Shown in pieces: positions 33,701 to 43,600 of a stretch of DNA of 64,000 nucleotides (its first letter is position 1; each line of letters starts with the position of its first letter). The translations under genes were made by a program, and so were the position numbers. A model generated the notes under the pieces. That model was not told the origin of the DNA and did no database searches. It saw only the letters and a list, made by a program, of their open reading frames with translations. The DNA is from Romanomermis culicivorax. Its lineage: Eukaryota; Nematoda; Enoplea; Mermithida; Mermithidae. The stretch spans positions 1,984,001 to 2,048,000 of the forward strand of contig CAWUHX010000009.1 of the NCBI GenBank assembly GCA_963922205.1, given 5' to 3'.

Positions 33701-36700
33701 TCCTTCCACCAAAAAATCACGAAAATACACTTGATTACACCCAGGATAATTTTTTGTGTAAAGCGATCGCATTCATTAAATTCCCCGTGGTGGAAAACCT
33801 TATCCAGCAAAAAAATCACGAAAATACGCTTGTTTACACCCGAGATTAGTGACGTGCGTCGGATATCCGGACGGATGTTTTGAAAAACCGATATCCGGAT
33901 GTGAAAAACTACCTGGATTATATCCGGATATTTTTACTGTTCAAAAAAGAAGTAGAGGTTACTGAGAAGTTAGGTACTACATTATTACACAAAGTTTCAG
34001 CAAGAAAACAACAGAAGGTTCAAATTATATAACTGTGTATACTGTTCATTTACTATTCACTGCATCATATATTATTCACTGCAGGTTTTTTTTGGCACGA
34101 GTCCCATTAGCATTCGTGCTAATGAAAAAATATTTCATAAGCACAGTTAGCACTGTTGACAAATAATACTTCGTTGGTGTCAAACTAATGTGCGAGTTTA
34201 TCAATTCTGATAATATGCTTTTATTGTATTGACTCGTGAAATTATACTTGATATTGATATTTTTAAGAGGAATAAGACTCTCATCCAGACATGCACGGCA
34301 ATAATTTTCCGGGGGGAGGGTCCATGGACTTTTTTCCCTGGGGGTAGGGGGGGGGGGGTGGGTGAGCAAAAAAAGAAAAAAAAGTTCTGCAAGCCTGTTT
34401 TTCATTCAAAATGTGCACAAAGATCATGAAAGAAGCTGTCTTAGAAAAACTTCAGGGGGGTGTTGGACGATTTTTTTGGCCAGGGCTTCAGGTATGGGGG
34501 TTTACCCCTAGCCCCCTATGTATGTGCATGTATGCTCCCATCTGATTCTAATTAAATCAGTTATGCACTTGATTAGTTGACCGAGAAGTAAATGTTCAGT
34601 AGTTAGTTCGACGGTTATACTGTTAGAAATCGCGAAATTCGCATTCTGTTTCGATAAACGTTAACATCTTCTCATTGTATCTGGAACTATTTGTGAAAAC
34701 AGTGAGTTTTGATGTTTTACCACAATTTTGTGATATTCTTAACTTTCTTCTCGAACTTTTTTCGAAAATTTCTCCCTTTCAGTCATTAGCACCGTGCTAA
34801 AAAACCCTGCTATATACGTTTACATCAGATTTGGCATACTGAACCTATTTTGAGAATTCTACTGTGAAAGCGTCGTGTAAACGACTTTAACAGTGGTTAA
34901 TGCAGTACACCTTCCATTAAGAAGCATAAAAAAGATTATATTAAGTTCTTTTTACCTTGAAATGCAAAGGACATTGGACGATTGAAGTTCAAAATGCGGT
35001 TTAAAAGTAACTTTTCCTGAAAAGTCACCAAGTTCTTGAGCTGTCGGATCCAACGATTCCAGAGTAAAATTCAGACCGAACAAATACAAGATGCGGATTG
35101 AAAATCAACTCCAATATGTGGCTGGATCTCTGGAAATTCAAGAGAGACGTGGGAAAGGCAGGCCAATTCTTTAGAATCTATTCATCGAAAAGCTTTTTTA
35201 CTTTTCACTGAAAAAGAGAAGAAAAAATATACTTTTCCTTCAGTACTTCCCGAGATACATATTGCAGCTTAAAAAAGTAACATATTTTTATAACAATCAC
35301 GGTTGACGTAAATATAACACGAAAGGTTATTGCACCTATTGAATATTATTATGTAGCATTTTCAGGGTTTTTTCAGGCCAATAAGGAGCCATGGCTCCTA
35401 AAAATTCCGATTGGCTCCTAAAAATTTAGCGGCGCAAGCCAAATTGGCTTGTAAAAATTATAGCCTAATGGCCCTTTTGATTAGTAGCTTCCTGTGCGGA
35501 GATGCATTTTTATGCATTTTGAAATTGAAAATACCAAAAATTTTCCGACGCTTCGCACCAGATTTCAAATCATTTATGATTCGTGATATCATTCTGTTGT
35601 GCGGTTAGTAAATGTCGGCCTAGTTTATGCTTATAGCTTTTAAAAATCAGCCTATTATGGGACGATGTTTGACGGTATTGTTTTTTATTTTGACAAAAAT
35701 CAAGGGTTTTTTTTAGATTGTTTTTACAAAATCGTTTTGCAGTGCTTTAGAATTTTCGGCTATCCATGAACATAACTTTTTGCATTTGAAAAATGATTGA
35801 AACATCGTCAGTGAAACAAAATGGCAGAAGTTCCTGCTATCTGAAGAAGCTATCCAGATTCTTTGTTGCTTGCCTAATTTTTGAATTTTAGTTTACCAGA
35901 CTGAAAACACATTGAATTCACTGAAAAATTGGACACATTTCATGCAGGGAAAAGATATTTAAAATATTCATTTTTCAACTCTAGAGAATATCAAAATCTA
36001 AAATTTTCTTCTCGTGCTAAGAGCCGGAAATAATCATCAATATTCATGTCGAAGTAAAATACTTATCGCGCTTTTTTAAGCTTCAAATCATTTGAAAACT
36101 TTTTGATAAATAATCATGATTGGTACTGGCTCCAGATATATCAGATTGAAAATGAAGCAAAAATGTTCAACCTCTTTTGCCAACCCAATGGTGAAAACAT
36201 CATGATCAATCATCGGTGAACGGTAAATTCAGAAGAATGTGCTGAAAAAACGAATTTTCTGACATTTTAGAAGCCTCGAAATCACAAAAGTTCCTAACAA
36301 GTTACTCTAGTCAGCCTTTTGATTTTTTCTTCAAAACTCTAGAAATTCAGTTTTAAAAGTCTGAAACTGACGTGCACTGAATGAAATACAAGGGATGTAA
36401 CTATTAATCCTTTTCTGATCATTTTGCGAATTTATCAGTTTTAGATTGAGCAACTCAAAACTTATATGTGCAACCAATTTTTCTCCAAGTTACAGATCAG
36501 CCTGGCTTGTGCGAAAAATCCCTGATGATTGATTTGAATAATGACTGACCTAATTTGTGAGCCTTATTATTCTGTGTGTGATAAGGTATGTATTCAAAAT
36601 GATTGATCTGTTATGTGGGCCTCGACCCAGTGTATCATTACTATGTGACTTCTTTTCCACTCTGTGCAAAAAATCATTAAAAATATCCGGATATCCGAAG

Positions 36701-39700
36701 GTCCAAAAAACACGGATATCCGGATATGAAAATTTCTCCGAGGCGCATCACTACCCGAGATAATTTCTTTTGTGTAAAGTGACGCATCCATTGAATTTCC
36801 CGTGGTCCAAAACCCTTTGCCCCGAATAATCACCGAGATAATTTTACATGTAAAGTGGCCGCGTCCATCGAATTCCCGATGGTCCAAAACCCCTTCCTCC
36901 AAAAAGTCACGGGAGTACCTTCATTTTAATTAATGATGATTTTGTGTGTAAAGCAACCGCGTCCATTGAATTCCCCACCATCCGAAACCCTTACACCCCA
37001 AAAACCCCAATAACGCTAGTAGTCCAATTGAAACTGCAAAAAATTATTTTTTTGAAGCCCTTAAGTATTATATAACAAAACTGTCGAATTTCGCGGTTAC
37101 CGGGACTTTGGACCATCATATAATCGAATTGAGGCCATATTAAGAAAAAAATGAAAAATCGCATTTGAGATTGTACCCCCAAGATGCTTAGGCCGAAGTA
37201 TGGAGCCTGGATATGGCACACCCATTGCGGAGCATAGTGGAACTGGGGGCCCTCAAAAAGTGTGTTTTTGGGGCCTCACCGAGCACCATTTGCAGATAGA
37301 GACGAAATGACAAAAGGCACCCCATAGTTTTCCCCTATGCCCGAAAGTATAAAGAAACTCCGAAGTTTCTAGAGCTTACCGTTTTGGCTCTAGGGGGGCA
37401 TGAAATTTGAGGGCCAAGTTTATTATAGGTCGACACTATCACGCCACCTATGATATTTCTATAATTTGCGAATCTGCTTAACTAATCCTCAGGAATTTTT
37501 TTACGCCAAAAACATACCTGGACAAACCCCATCAGTTAATCTGGTACCAACCAGCCCAAAAATTTGTTGATTTCCGAATCGTTTCGGTGGTTGTCATGAA
37601 GTCAAACAGGAATATTGAACCAGATAATAGTACATTTATCATGTACAAAATGGACATAATGCAATAAAAAATGACTTTCAAGCTTATATCAGAGTCTACA
37701 CACTTTTTAGGACGTGTCAGTTTATCTAGCGAACCTGGAAAACCTCGAAGGTCAGGGGAAAAATTAGGACTGGGATCATAGAAAGTCAGAAAATTTGAAA
37801 AGTGCATTCTTGTGCGTTTAGAAAATCAAAATCTCAACATTTTTTGGTGCTGCGCATTCGTTGATTCCCTAATTGATTGTCTGATTTCCAGATCGGTAGG
37901 TTGATTTCCTGATTGGTGTGTTGATTCTATGTTTGGACTGGGTGCGTGGTTGATTTCACAGCTGGTTCGTTCATTGATTTCATGTTTAGCTGGTTGATTC
38001 ATTCATTCAATGATTAGTTGGTTGATTCTCTGGTTGATTGTTCTGCTAATTGCGTTGTACAGCGGGGCACCGCTTTTTAGTATGGACAGGACAGGCGGCG
38101 CCGCGCAGTACCCGCGGTGAAGCATGACAGGGCCTTTAGCACCAGAGGTCCAAAAGGTCAGATTTTTCACGAAGTGGTAAAGTTGAAAATTTGCGGAGTA
38201 GTGTGACTAAATGTTCACTAAACACTACATTTTGTCCCAAAAATCAAATTTTAGTACTTTAGGTGGGGGTAATACACCACTCATACACCTCCCCATGGAG
38301 CTGTCTGGTTAGCATGTCTATATATATTTATCAGCTACCATCCAATAGTTTTTGTCAACCAAGGTAATTAATCTAGTTTTTTAGTCGTTAATCTTCGGTA
38401 TTTTGTTCAGATTTTAATGAAAATTTAGATTTTTCATCAATTTCTTCGCAAATCTGTTTCCTCTCGGTTGAAATTTTTCAAACGTTGTGAACCTTAATTA
38501 TTGCATTCAAAAACGATGAAAACGTCACTCTGAAAAGTTGAAGGTTCTATTTGTGGAGAAGATTCATGAGCCAGCGTTTTGGATAAAAATTAAAAATAAA
38601 TTCAAATCTTCCTAATCGCAGAAGTATCAGCAGCAGCTAAATTTTTTATACTTATGCACTATTGCGACCCTGAATTTTTTCCAAGCTTTTTTACGCGTAG
38701 GATAAATACGGTGTGTGTGGCGTACACAGAAAGTAGCATAGACGCACAAGGGGACGGGCATTAAGCGCCCGCCTGCTTGGCACCCCTCAGCCCCTAATAC
38801 TAAGCATTAAGTAGGTGAATGACACATAATACCCTGTAGCTCACGTTACTTTAGGGCAGATGATATAAGTTAACACTAACCTATATATATTTCCGCTGCC
38901 TTGCCTATTCATGCACGTTGTACTTTACACGTTAAAAAACTAGCTCGACTAAGTTGCCTATTCTTATACGCTGTATATAGCTTACACGTTGAAGAACTTG
39001 CAAAAAAATTTGGGGGTCGCTAGAGACATCAGTGCCAAATTTTTTGCAGATTGTGTGCCATTACCTCGACTGCCCCTTTACTCCGACTATTTCATTACCT
39101 CGACTGTCCCGTAATCTCAACTAATGCTAAAAGAATAGCATCAGAATAATCGTTATCCACTGTTTTTATCCGGATTATGCGCTAGTCTTAACAATGAAAT
39201 TGAACTGTCCGTGGTAGTTACCTTCTAATGTGATTCATTGAATATTTAAACATTCATGAATTCATGATTACAAGTTTATCTAAGTGGCTGAATCGACTCA
39301 ACAGCTGAAATAATACAGTTAACTGAAACAGCATGGCGGCTAAATTGGTAGAATCAGTTCAGTGGCTGAATCAACACACAATTGAGCATATTGAACTGCA
39401 CATGTATGGCACCAAACTTACACAAAATTACTTCGGCAAGGGCAAAGTTTTCAGGAAACTTTCGTTAATTCTTTCATCTTGCCACGTAACTAAATTGGAA
39501 AGTAGTCCAGAATAATCACCCGCGCATATCCATTCCACGATATCTTGATCATTTCTTTCTTTCGGAGTGAAAATTTTTTTGGACCACAGCAGGCAACCGT
39601 GCATTTGGCAACATATTCCTATGCTTTTGACCAACGATAATATTTTTGCATCAATCGCAAGCAAACAATTTCTAATCGACACGAAAATTGAGCGAACGTT

Positions 39701-39899
39701 TTGTTCGTGGCAACCATTCGACAAATCTTGAACGTTCGCATGGTGTACATCCGCAGCTTTTGCAACAATTTTTCTGGCATATTAACGTTGAAGATATTTG
39801 AGTTCAATGCTACATTCCAATAACTTACTTCTCATTGCACGACCAAACAATAATTTTTACAGACGTAGTTCCAAGATCAATACTAACGACGTTGTTCAT
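24743..39899 (-). CDS. SHPK: Sedoheptulokinase (FGGY carbohydrate kinase), six coding exons
   Basis: SHPK phosphorylates sedoheptulose to sedoheptulose 7-phosphate, feeding the cytosolic pentose phosphate pathway. Exons on the minus strand: 39899-39829, 39773-39432, 26501-26286, 26146-25974, 25922-25617 and 25209-24743. They sum to 1575 nt (524 residues plus TGA), and every junction is GT-AG and in phase. Exon 1 encodes the phosphate-binding [12 protein letters not shown]. Exon 2 has ICCQMHG and LVTWQDERI; exon 3 [10 protein letters not shown] and QNAASWGY; exon 4 LLPNIVEPG and the putative catalytic ALGDTQ; exon 5 NIGTSSQ and [20 protein letters not shown]; exon 6 PTFYGERH and [11 protein letters not shown]. 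These match the SHPK order known from animals (about 480 residues in human). The frame is intact. Introns 1, 3 and 4 are short; intron 2 is 12,930 bp and intron 5 (407 bp) holds a 360-bp repeat. Confidence 0.9.
25222..25581. repeat. Interspersed inverted-repeat element inside SHPK intron 5
   Basis: It starts CATACATTTAATTGGGG and ends CCCCGTTACATGTATG. A colinear but diverged copy lies at 61894-62291. Shared blocks are CATAGGAACCCC, AAATCGTCG, GATTTTCCAAT, ACTTTTGGTC, TGTCAATTTTT and CGTAAATACATTTTT-like stretches. It occupies most of the 407-bp intron. TIR word: CATACATGTAA. Confidence 0.6.
27070..27468. mobile_element. hAT-like MITE, CTGCAC-word family
   Basis: Ends read inward are CAGTGTTTTTTTTTCTGCAC and CACTGTATTTTTTTCTGCAC. 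They are flanked by a perfect 8-bp duplication GATGGCAG (27062-27069, 27469-27476), the hAT signature. Near both ends the palindrome-like word TTCTGCACNGTGCAGAA recurs several times, separated by AAAATTTTT-type spacers. There is no coding capacity in 399 bp. Confidence 0.8.
28250..28464 (-). CDS. Candidate coding exon of unidentified gene (or relic) inside the SHPK intron
   Basis: A 215-nt open segment is bounded by TTTTTTTTCTCGATAG (acceptor, ends 28465) and TTACT|GTAAGTG (donor, 28249), both good matches to consensus. It begins phase 0 and encodes 71 residues, including '[18 protein letters not shown]' and '[11 protein letters not shown]', with ordinary protein composition. I do not recognise it, and no partner exon was found nearby. 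It could be an exon of a nested or adjacent gene, a retained fragment of a decayed gene, or chance. Confidence 0.35.
28650..28690 (+). repeat. Terminus of the GTCATACTTC repeat family
   Basis: AAGGCTCTGTCATACTTC is followed by GGTACTGCGCAGCACCGC. Similar inverted ends occur at 23739 and 38140. Confidence 0.4.
28965..30835. mobile_element. Inverted-repeat (foldback-like) element, ends with GCCCCGATGGGGC palindrome
   Basis: The left end (28965-29350) and the reverse complement of the right end (about 30610-30835) match block for block. Shared blocks are GTTTATTA(A/G)AAAA, GCCCCGATGGGGCAGAAAAA, TAGTTGCCAAGCT(A/G)GAAAAAGAAG, GTTATATT.GATTTTCATTCTTTC and TGTGAAAAAGTATATTCT. The left arm is interrupted by the 175-bp MITE at 29120-29294. 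No transposase was recognised between the arms, and superfamily is not assigned. Alternatively these are two head-to-head copies of a shorter repeat. Confidence 0.55.
29120..29294. mobile_element. hAT-like MITE, CCGCAC-word family (175 bp)
   Basis: A perfect 8-bp duplication ATTCTTTC flanks it (29112-29119, 29295-29302). Removing the insert restores the arm of the surrounding inverted repeat as judged from its partner at about 30680. Ends read inward are CAGAGTTTCTTCGGCAC and CGGGGTTTTTCCCGCAC. TTCCGCAC/GTGCGGAA words recur with AAAATTTTT spacers. Confidence 0.75.
31277..31348 (-). tRNA. tRNA-like gene or tRNA pseudogene (anticodon-position TGA)
   Basis: The minus strand folds as a 72-nt cloverleaf. 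The acceptor is GGTGTAG/CTACATC with a C discriminator. The A box is TGGTCTAGTGG and the B box GGTTCGACTCC. The anticodon stem TCAGC/GCTGG has loop CCTGACC, and the T stem is CCAGG/CCTGG. Position 33 is C rather than the near-invariant U and the loop places TGA as anticodon, without the long variable arm of tRNA-Ser. The D arm resembles tRNA-Glu/Asp. Probably a drifted tRNA copy or tRNA-derived repeat. Confidence 0.5.
31991..32180. repeat. ACCTGTA-family fragment with internal CTTGGTCGAACCC tandem units
   Basis: It begins ACCTGTAATTGGGGG like the MITEs at 52646 and 57863. It then contains three imperfect copies, in both orientations, of a unit around CAACTTGGTCGAACCC(T/A)ATACCC. The right end is unclear. 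Confidence 0.4.
32200..33846 (+). repeat. Satellite-like tandem repeat of about 95 bp (left part), interrupted by insertions
   Basis: Units contain TTTTTTGTGTAAAGTGA.CGC, TCCATTGAATTCCCCGTGGT, AAAACCCCTTCC and AATACGCTTGTTTACACC. About two copies lie at 32200-32350 and six at 33250-33846. The array resumes at 36754-36990. Insertions at 32360-32610, 32650-33248 and 33847-36753 split it; the last two restore unit sequence when removed. Confidence 0.7.
32650..33248. mobile_element. hAT-like MITE (CAGWGCCGTAYCCAGG ends) in the satellite
   Basis: Ends read inward are CAGAGCCGTATCCAGGGGGC and CAGTGCCGTACCCAGGAGTT, both followed by GGGGCATGCGG-like words. The flanking 8-mers are AGTGATCG and AGTGATTG (7 of 8), and they lie inside a satellite unit that becomes continuous on excision. 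599 bp, no transposase. Confidence 0.7.
33847..36753. mobile_element. hAT-like element, TAGTGA ends with ATATCCGGAT subterminal repeats (2.9 kb)
   Basis: A perfect 8-bp duplication CCCGAGAT (33839-33846, 36754-36761) flanks TAGTGACGTGCGTCGGA and, at the other end read inward, TAGTGATGCGCCTCGGA. Removing it rejoins the satellite unit TTTACACCCGAGATAATTT. Near each end ATATCCGGAT is repeated. No transposase was recognised. It carries inside it the element end at 35363 and an inverted copy (34280-34540) of sequence at 32345-32610. Confidence 0.85.
35363..36000 (+). repeat. CAGGGTTTTTT element end, GGAGCCATGGCTCC word; inverted partner at 42100-42721
   Basis: It begins CAGGGTTTTTTCAGG, then GGAGCCATGGCTCC and a second GGCTCCTAAAAATTT. 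It stays alignable, by eye about three-quarters identical, with the reverse complement of 42721-42100 for over 600 bp. Shared blocks include GCATTTTTATGC, TTTTCCGRCGC, CAAATCAYTTATGATTC and GCTTGCCTAATTTT. The other terminus of this copy was not found. Confidence 0.55.
36754..36990 (+). repeat. Satellite-like tandem repeat of about 95 bp (right part)
   Basis: Continuation of the array at 33250-33846 beyond the 2.9-kb hAT-like insertion, with about two and a half units (GTGTAAAGTGACGCATCCATTGAATT and similar). Confidence 0.65.
36991..39330. other. Right part of SHPK intron 2; no gene recognised
   Basis: AT-rich. The segment 38057-38140 is a terminus of the GTCATACTTC/GCGC-palindrome family. 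The segment 38260-38300 resembles the CAGAGCACCCCATGGGG ends seen at 52556 and 52874. The region 37860-38050 carries repeated TTGATT(C/T) words. No coding region is supported. Confidence 0.4.
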
Positions 39900-40059
39900 C
39901 TGCATAACGCTGAAATGGAAATAAATGATGGAATGGAAACAAATGCATACGTAATGTGCGTAACTGCGCATAAAACTTCCCAGTTGGTATCAAAGCAGAG
40001 TTCTCGTCGATCAAAAATACAACTGATGATTAAACAAATGAAAATGCACGAATAGTACA

Positions 40060-40642
40060 TGTTTCGGCACCCACAACATGAGCATAAATTTTATCAGCAT
40101 TGAAAATTTTTCGCATGGCTTAGCTCAGGCGCAGCTTTTAGCATGTCTACCTTCACTTATCACTAATTTTTGGCAGTTTTCATCGTCTTAAAGGTATTAT
40201 TTCATGTTTAATTGGCGATCTTCAATATTATATCTTCATATTTAATGAAGATCTGCGTTTGTTTAAGCGTTTGTTCCTTTCTTAATGTAAATTGAATTCA
40301 AAAGCCTCATGGAAGGATGTTTGAAAAATTTCTACGCTTCTGACTCATAGCTTTTCGGCCAAATTTATAAAAGGTTGCGATTGCGAACACATAATTGGTT
40401 TTAAAATTTTTCAAACGATAAAATTTCTAGAAATTACGATTTATGAACACGTCACAAAATTCGAATCTAATTTTTGAGATTTTTTTCCAAAAAATTTTCC
40501 ACATGTGGAAAAAAATTTGACCTCTTTATTTGTGGAAAAGAGTGATACATTTATTTATAGTACAAAGAAATTTTTTGGTGTATAAAACTTTTATGGTTAT
40601 TTTTTTGCACCGTGCAAAACAGCTCGTGCAAAAAAAACACAG
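40060..40642. repeat. MITE fragment upstream of SHPK, TTGCAC-word family
   Basis: The right end is TTGCACCGTGCAAAACAGCTCGTGCAAAAAAAACACAG, i.e. inward CTGTGTTTTTTTTGCAC. It abuts directly on the LINE relic coding LGPTLFLIF. The stretch 40115-40540 matches the reverse complement of 41380-41870 (GCATGTCTACCTTCACTTATCAC and following). The left terminus was not identified. Confidence 0.5.
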
Positions 40643-43600
40643 CTTGGACCTACACTTTTTCTGATCTTTATAAATGATAGATGTGATCAAATTATGAGCG
40701 AAAAAATTTATTTGCTGATGACCTTAAAATGTACAACATCTCTTCATCTTCCTCTACTTTACAAAAGGATCTTGAACAAATTAAAATTTGGTCTTGGCAA
40801 GTGGAAATTTCAGTATCTAAAAATTGTATTTTGTACCTGGGAAACAATAATCCTCATATTCCGTATGTTATGGGTGGAAAAAATGTGCCTGTCTGTAGTG
40901 ATCGTACGGGGACAGATTTTTTCGGGGACGGGGACGGGGACGAGTTTTCCCCGTTCTTTCGGGAACGGGGAGAGATATTTTCACATACATTAAATACTAT
41001 ACATGAGTACTCATTTATATTATCTGGAGTCAATAAAATCTGTATATAATCTATTATAAATCTGAAATCAATCAAACATGCAAGTTGAGAATTTTCCAGG
41101 ACTCAAATCTTGATTTTTCAGGACAAGTATGTACCTAATCAATTAAAAACTATGACAATATTCTTACAACATTGTCTGCCTCATTCAGTACTATATTCAA
41201 CTGACTGCATCAGCCTAGACATGACTAAAAGATCTCGATAACTACCTACACTATACAAAACCATATAGGTACACTTAATAATGCTTAAAATAGAACCGTG
41301 TCTAGCACAACTTTGTAAGTAAATATAAACGCTTATGCATATCTATTATACTCATCGACCCACACGTGGGAATAATGTGTATTATAGTAATGTTTCCGGC
41401 GCCAAGCGCCGGAAAATTTATTTGGGTATTGACATTCAGCGACACTAGGCAATCAATTTTCCGAACATTTATTTCAAGAATTACATTCGAATTTTCTGTT
41501 CAAAATTCGTACTTTTTAGAAATTTTTTATTTGAAAAATTCTGAAACCAGTAATTTATTTGTAAACTCTCATGAACTTGGCCGAAATGATATGAGGTAGA
41601 AGAGTAGAAATCTCCGAACACTACTTTCATACAGCTTTTGAATTGATTTTACGTTAAGAAAGGATCAATCGCTTCAAAAAGTTTAGACTTGACGTATATT
41701 GATCCTTCTCAAAAAATGTGTCAAGGAAAATATGTGAATCTTCATTATATATCAAGATAAAATATTGAAGATTACCAATTAAAACATGAGATAATACGTT
41801 TAGGATGATGAAAATAGATTAAGTGATAAGTGAAGGTAGACATGCCAGAAGCTGCACCTGAGCTAGGAAATAAATAATAATGCTTATTAAATCTATAACC
41901 GGCGCGAAGCGCCGGAAAATTTTGAGATTTGCACCTACTAGCATGCACTAAAATGCATCTTTTCTAAATGAAAACATCAAATTTTTTTTCACACTGGATA
42001 AATATTTTTTTTTGCAAGGTGCAAAAAATCTGAAAAAAAAAGTTTTGCACGAGCGGAAAAAGTTTTGCACAGTGCAAAAAAACACTGGTATAAACCATAA
42101 AAAAGTGTGATAGATATTTTACTTTGGACTCGGATATCGATCGGTAATTAATACGGTGCAGAGCATCGGAAAAAATTTGGATTTTGATATTCTATATCGT
42201 TAGAAAATTCAGTCAGGCAAACTAAAATTCGAAAATTAGGCAAGCAGCAATGAATTGAATGGCTTTTTCAGACAGAAGAACCTCTGCTATTGTCCCACGC
42301 TTAATTATTTTCCCAATGCAAAAAGTTATCTTCCCGAAAGTCGAAAATTCTAAAGAACCACAAAATGATTTTGTGAAAATTATCTAGAAAAATCTGTAGG
42401 TTTTAGTCAAATATGTGAAAAAACAATACAAGGTCAAACATTCATCCATAACATGTTGATGATTAAAAGCTATAAGCTAGCACAACAGAAATGATAACAA
42501 GAATCATAAGTGATTTGAAATCCGGCGCGATGCGCCGGAAAATTTTCGATATGTTTTCTTAAAAACGCATAAGAATGCATCTGCGGACAGGAAACTCACC
42601 CAATCAGAAGGGTCGTTAGGCTCTAATTTTTATAAGCCATGTTGGCTTGTGCCCCTAAATTTTTAGGAGTCACTCAGAGTTTTCAGAAGCCATGGCTCCC
42701 AATTAACCTAAAAAAACCCTGACCAGACTCGATTTTTTTTTGCTCGCAGATATGAATGCTCTATATAGCCGGAAACATTTTGTTGATTACTCTTCAATTT
42801 TCTGGCATAAATCAGGAGTTTGAATGTTTTCTCGAATATTACCCATACAATCCAATTGAAACGTTGACTTTGACATAATAATTTAAAGGCTAAATTGAAA
42901 GTTGAAGTTGAAAAACTAAAAAAAACGATCTCAAATACTCGATGATTTTAAGCAATTTCACTTTTAATGTGCATGGTAGAATAAGAAAACTCGCCGCAGC
43001 GCGGCGAAAAAATTTAACGATTATCTTCTATACTTTTTAACACAAAATATTTATTTTTCCACAAAATTCTCTGTGTTTTCCAGGTTTTCAAGACCTGAAA
43101 AAAAATTCCCTGTGTTTTCCAGGTTATGTATGAACCCTGTAATATGTATAATACTATATTTTTCTATAATTTTGTTCGTTGTTTTGTACCTAATAAATTA
43201 AAGTGTAGTTATACTAGTTAACGGAAAATGTGGTATGCTGAACAAATTGCATTACTAAAATGAAATTCCCCGAAAAACGGAATCCCCGATGACTTTTTTA
43301 GACCGGGGACGGGGACGAAAACGCCGGGGATCCCCGGTATCCTTACAGGGACGGGGAACCCGTACGATCACTACCTGTCTGTGACAACTACGTTAAGGAT
43401 TTGTGTATCTTGATTAATCCTGCTCTTAAATTCAGGGAACATTATTGTTCTATGGCAAAGTGGGCTTACTTCCGTTCTTCACGGATTTGAAAATCTTTCT
43501 CTTCTAGAAATAAAAGAAACCTTACTAGATCTTTTGTTGCATACGTCCGCCCAGTTTTGGGTTAATGTGCAACAGTATGGAACCCTCATTTTGCTACTGA

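Larger units (their letters stand above)
26502..39431 (-). other. SHPK: 12.9-kb intron 2 of SHPK, filled with mobile elements
   Basis: The intron runs from donor AA|GTAATT (39431) to acceptor TTTTGATTCTCAG (26502). It joins phase-2 codons so that the conserved [17 protein letters not shown] segment is restored. It contains at least four hAT-like elements, a roughly 95-bp satellite, a tRNA-like sequence, an inverted-repeat unit (28965-30835) and one unidentified candidate exon (28250-28464). Confidence 0.85.

Noticed and set aside
28653-38139. A single 9.5-kb transposon bounded by inverted GTCATACTTC ends
   Set aside because: Only short terminal similarity, no matching flanking duplication found, and further ends of the same family at 5.6 and 23.7 kb; separate copies are simpler.
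39619-39807. 62-codon ORF overlapping SHPK exon 2 in another frame
   Set aside because: The overlapping frame encodes the conserved kinase segment with in-phase splice borders.
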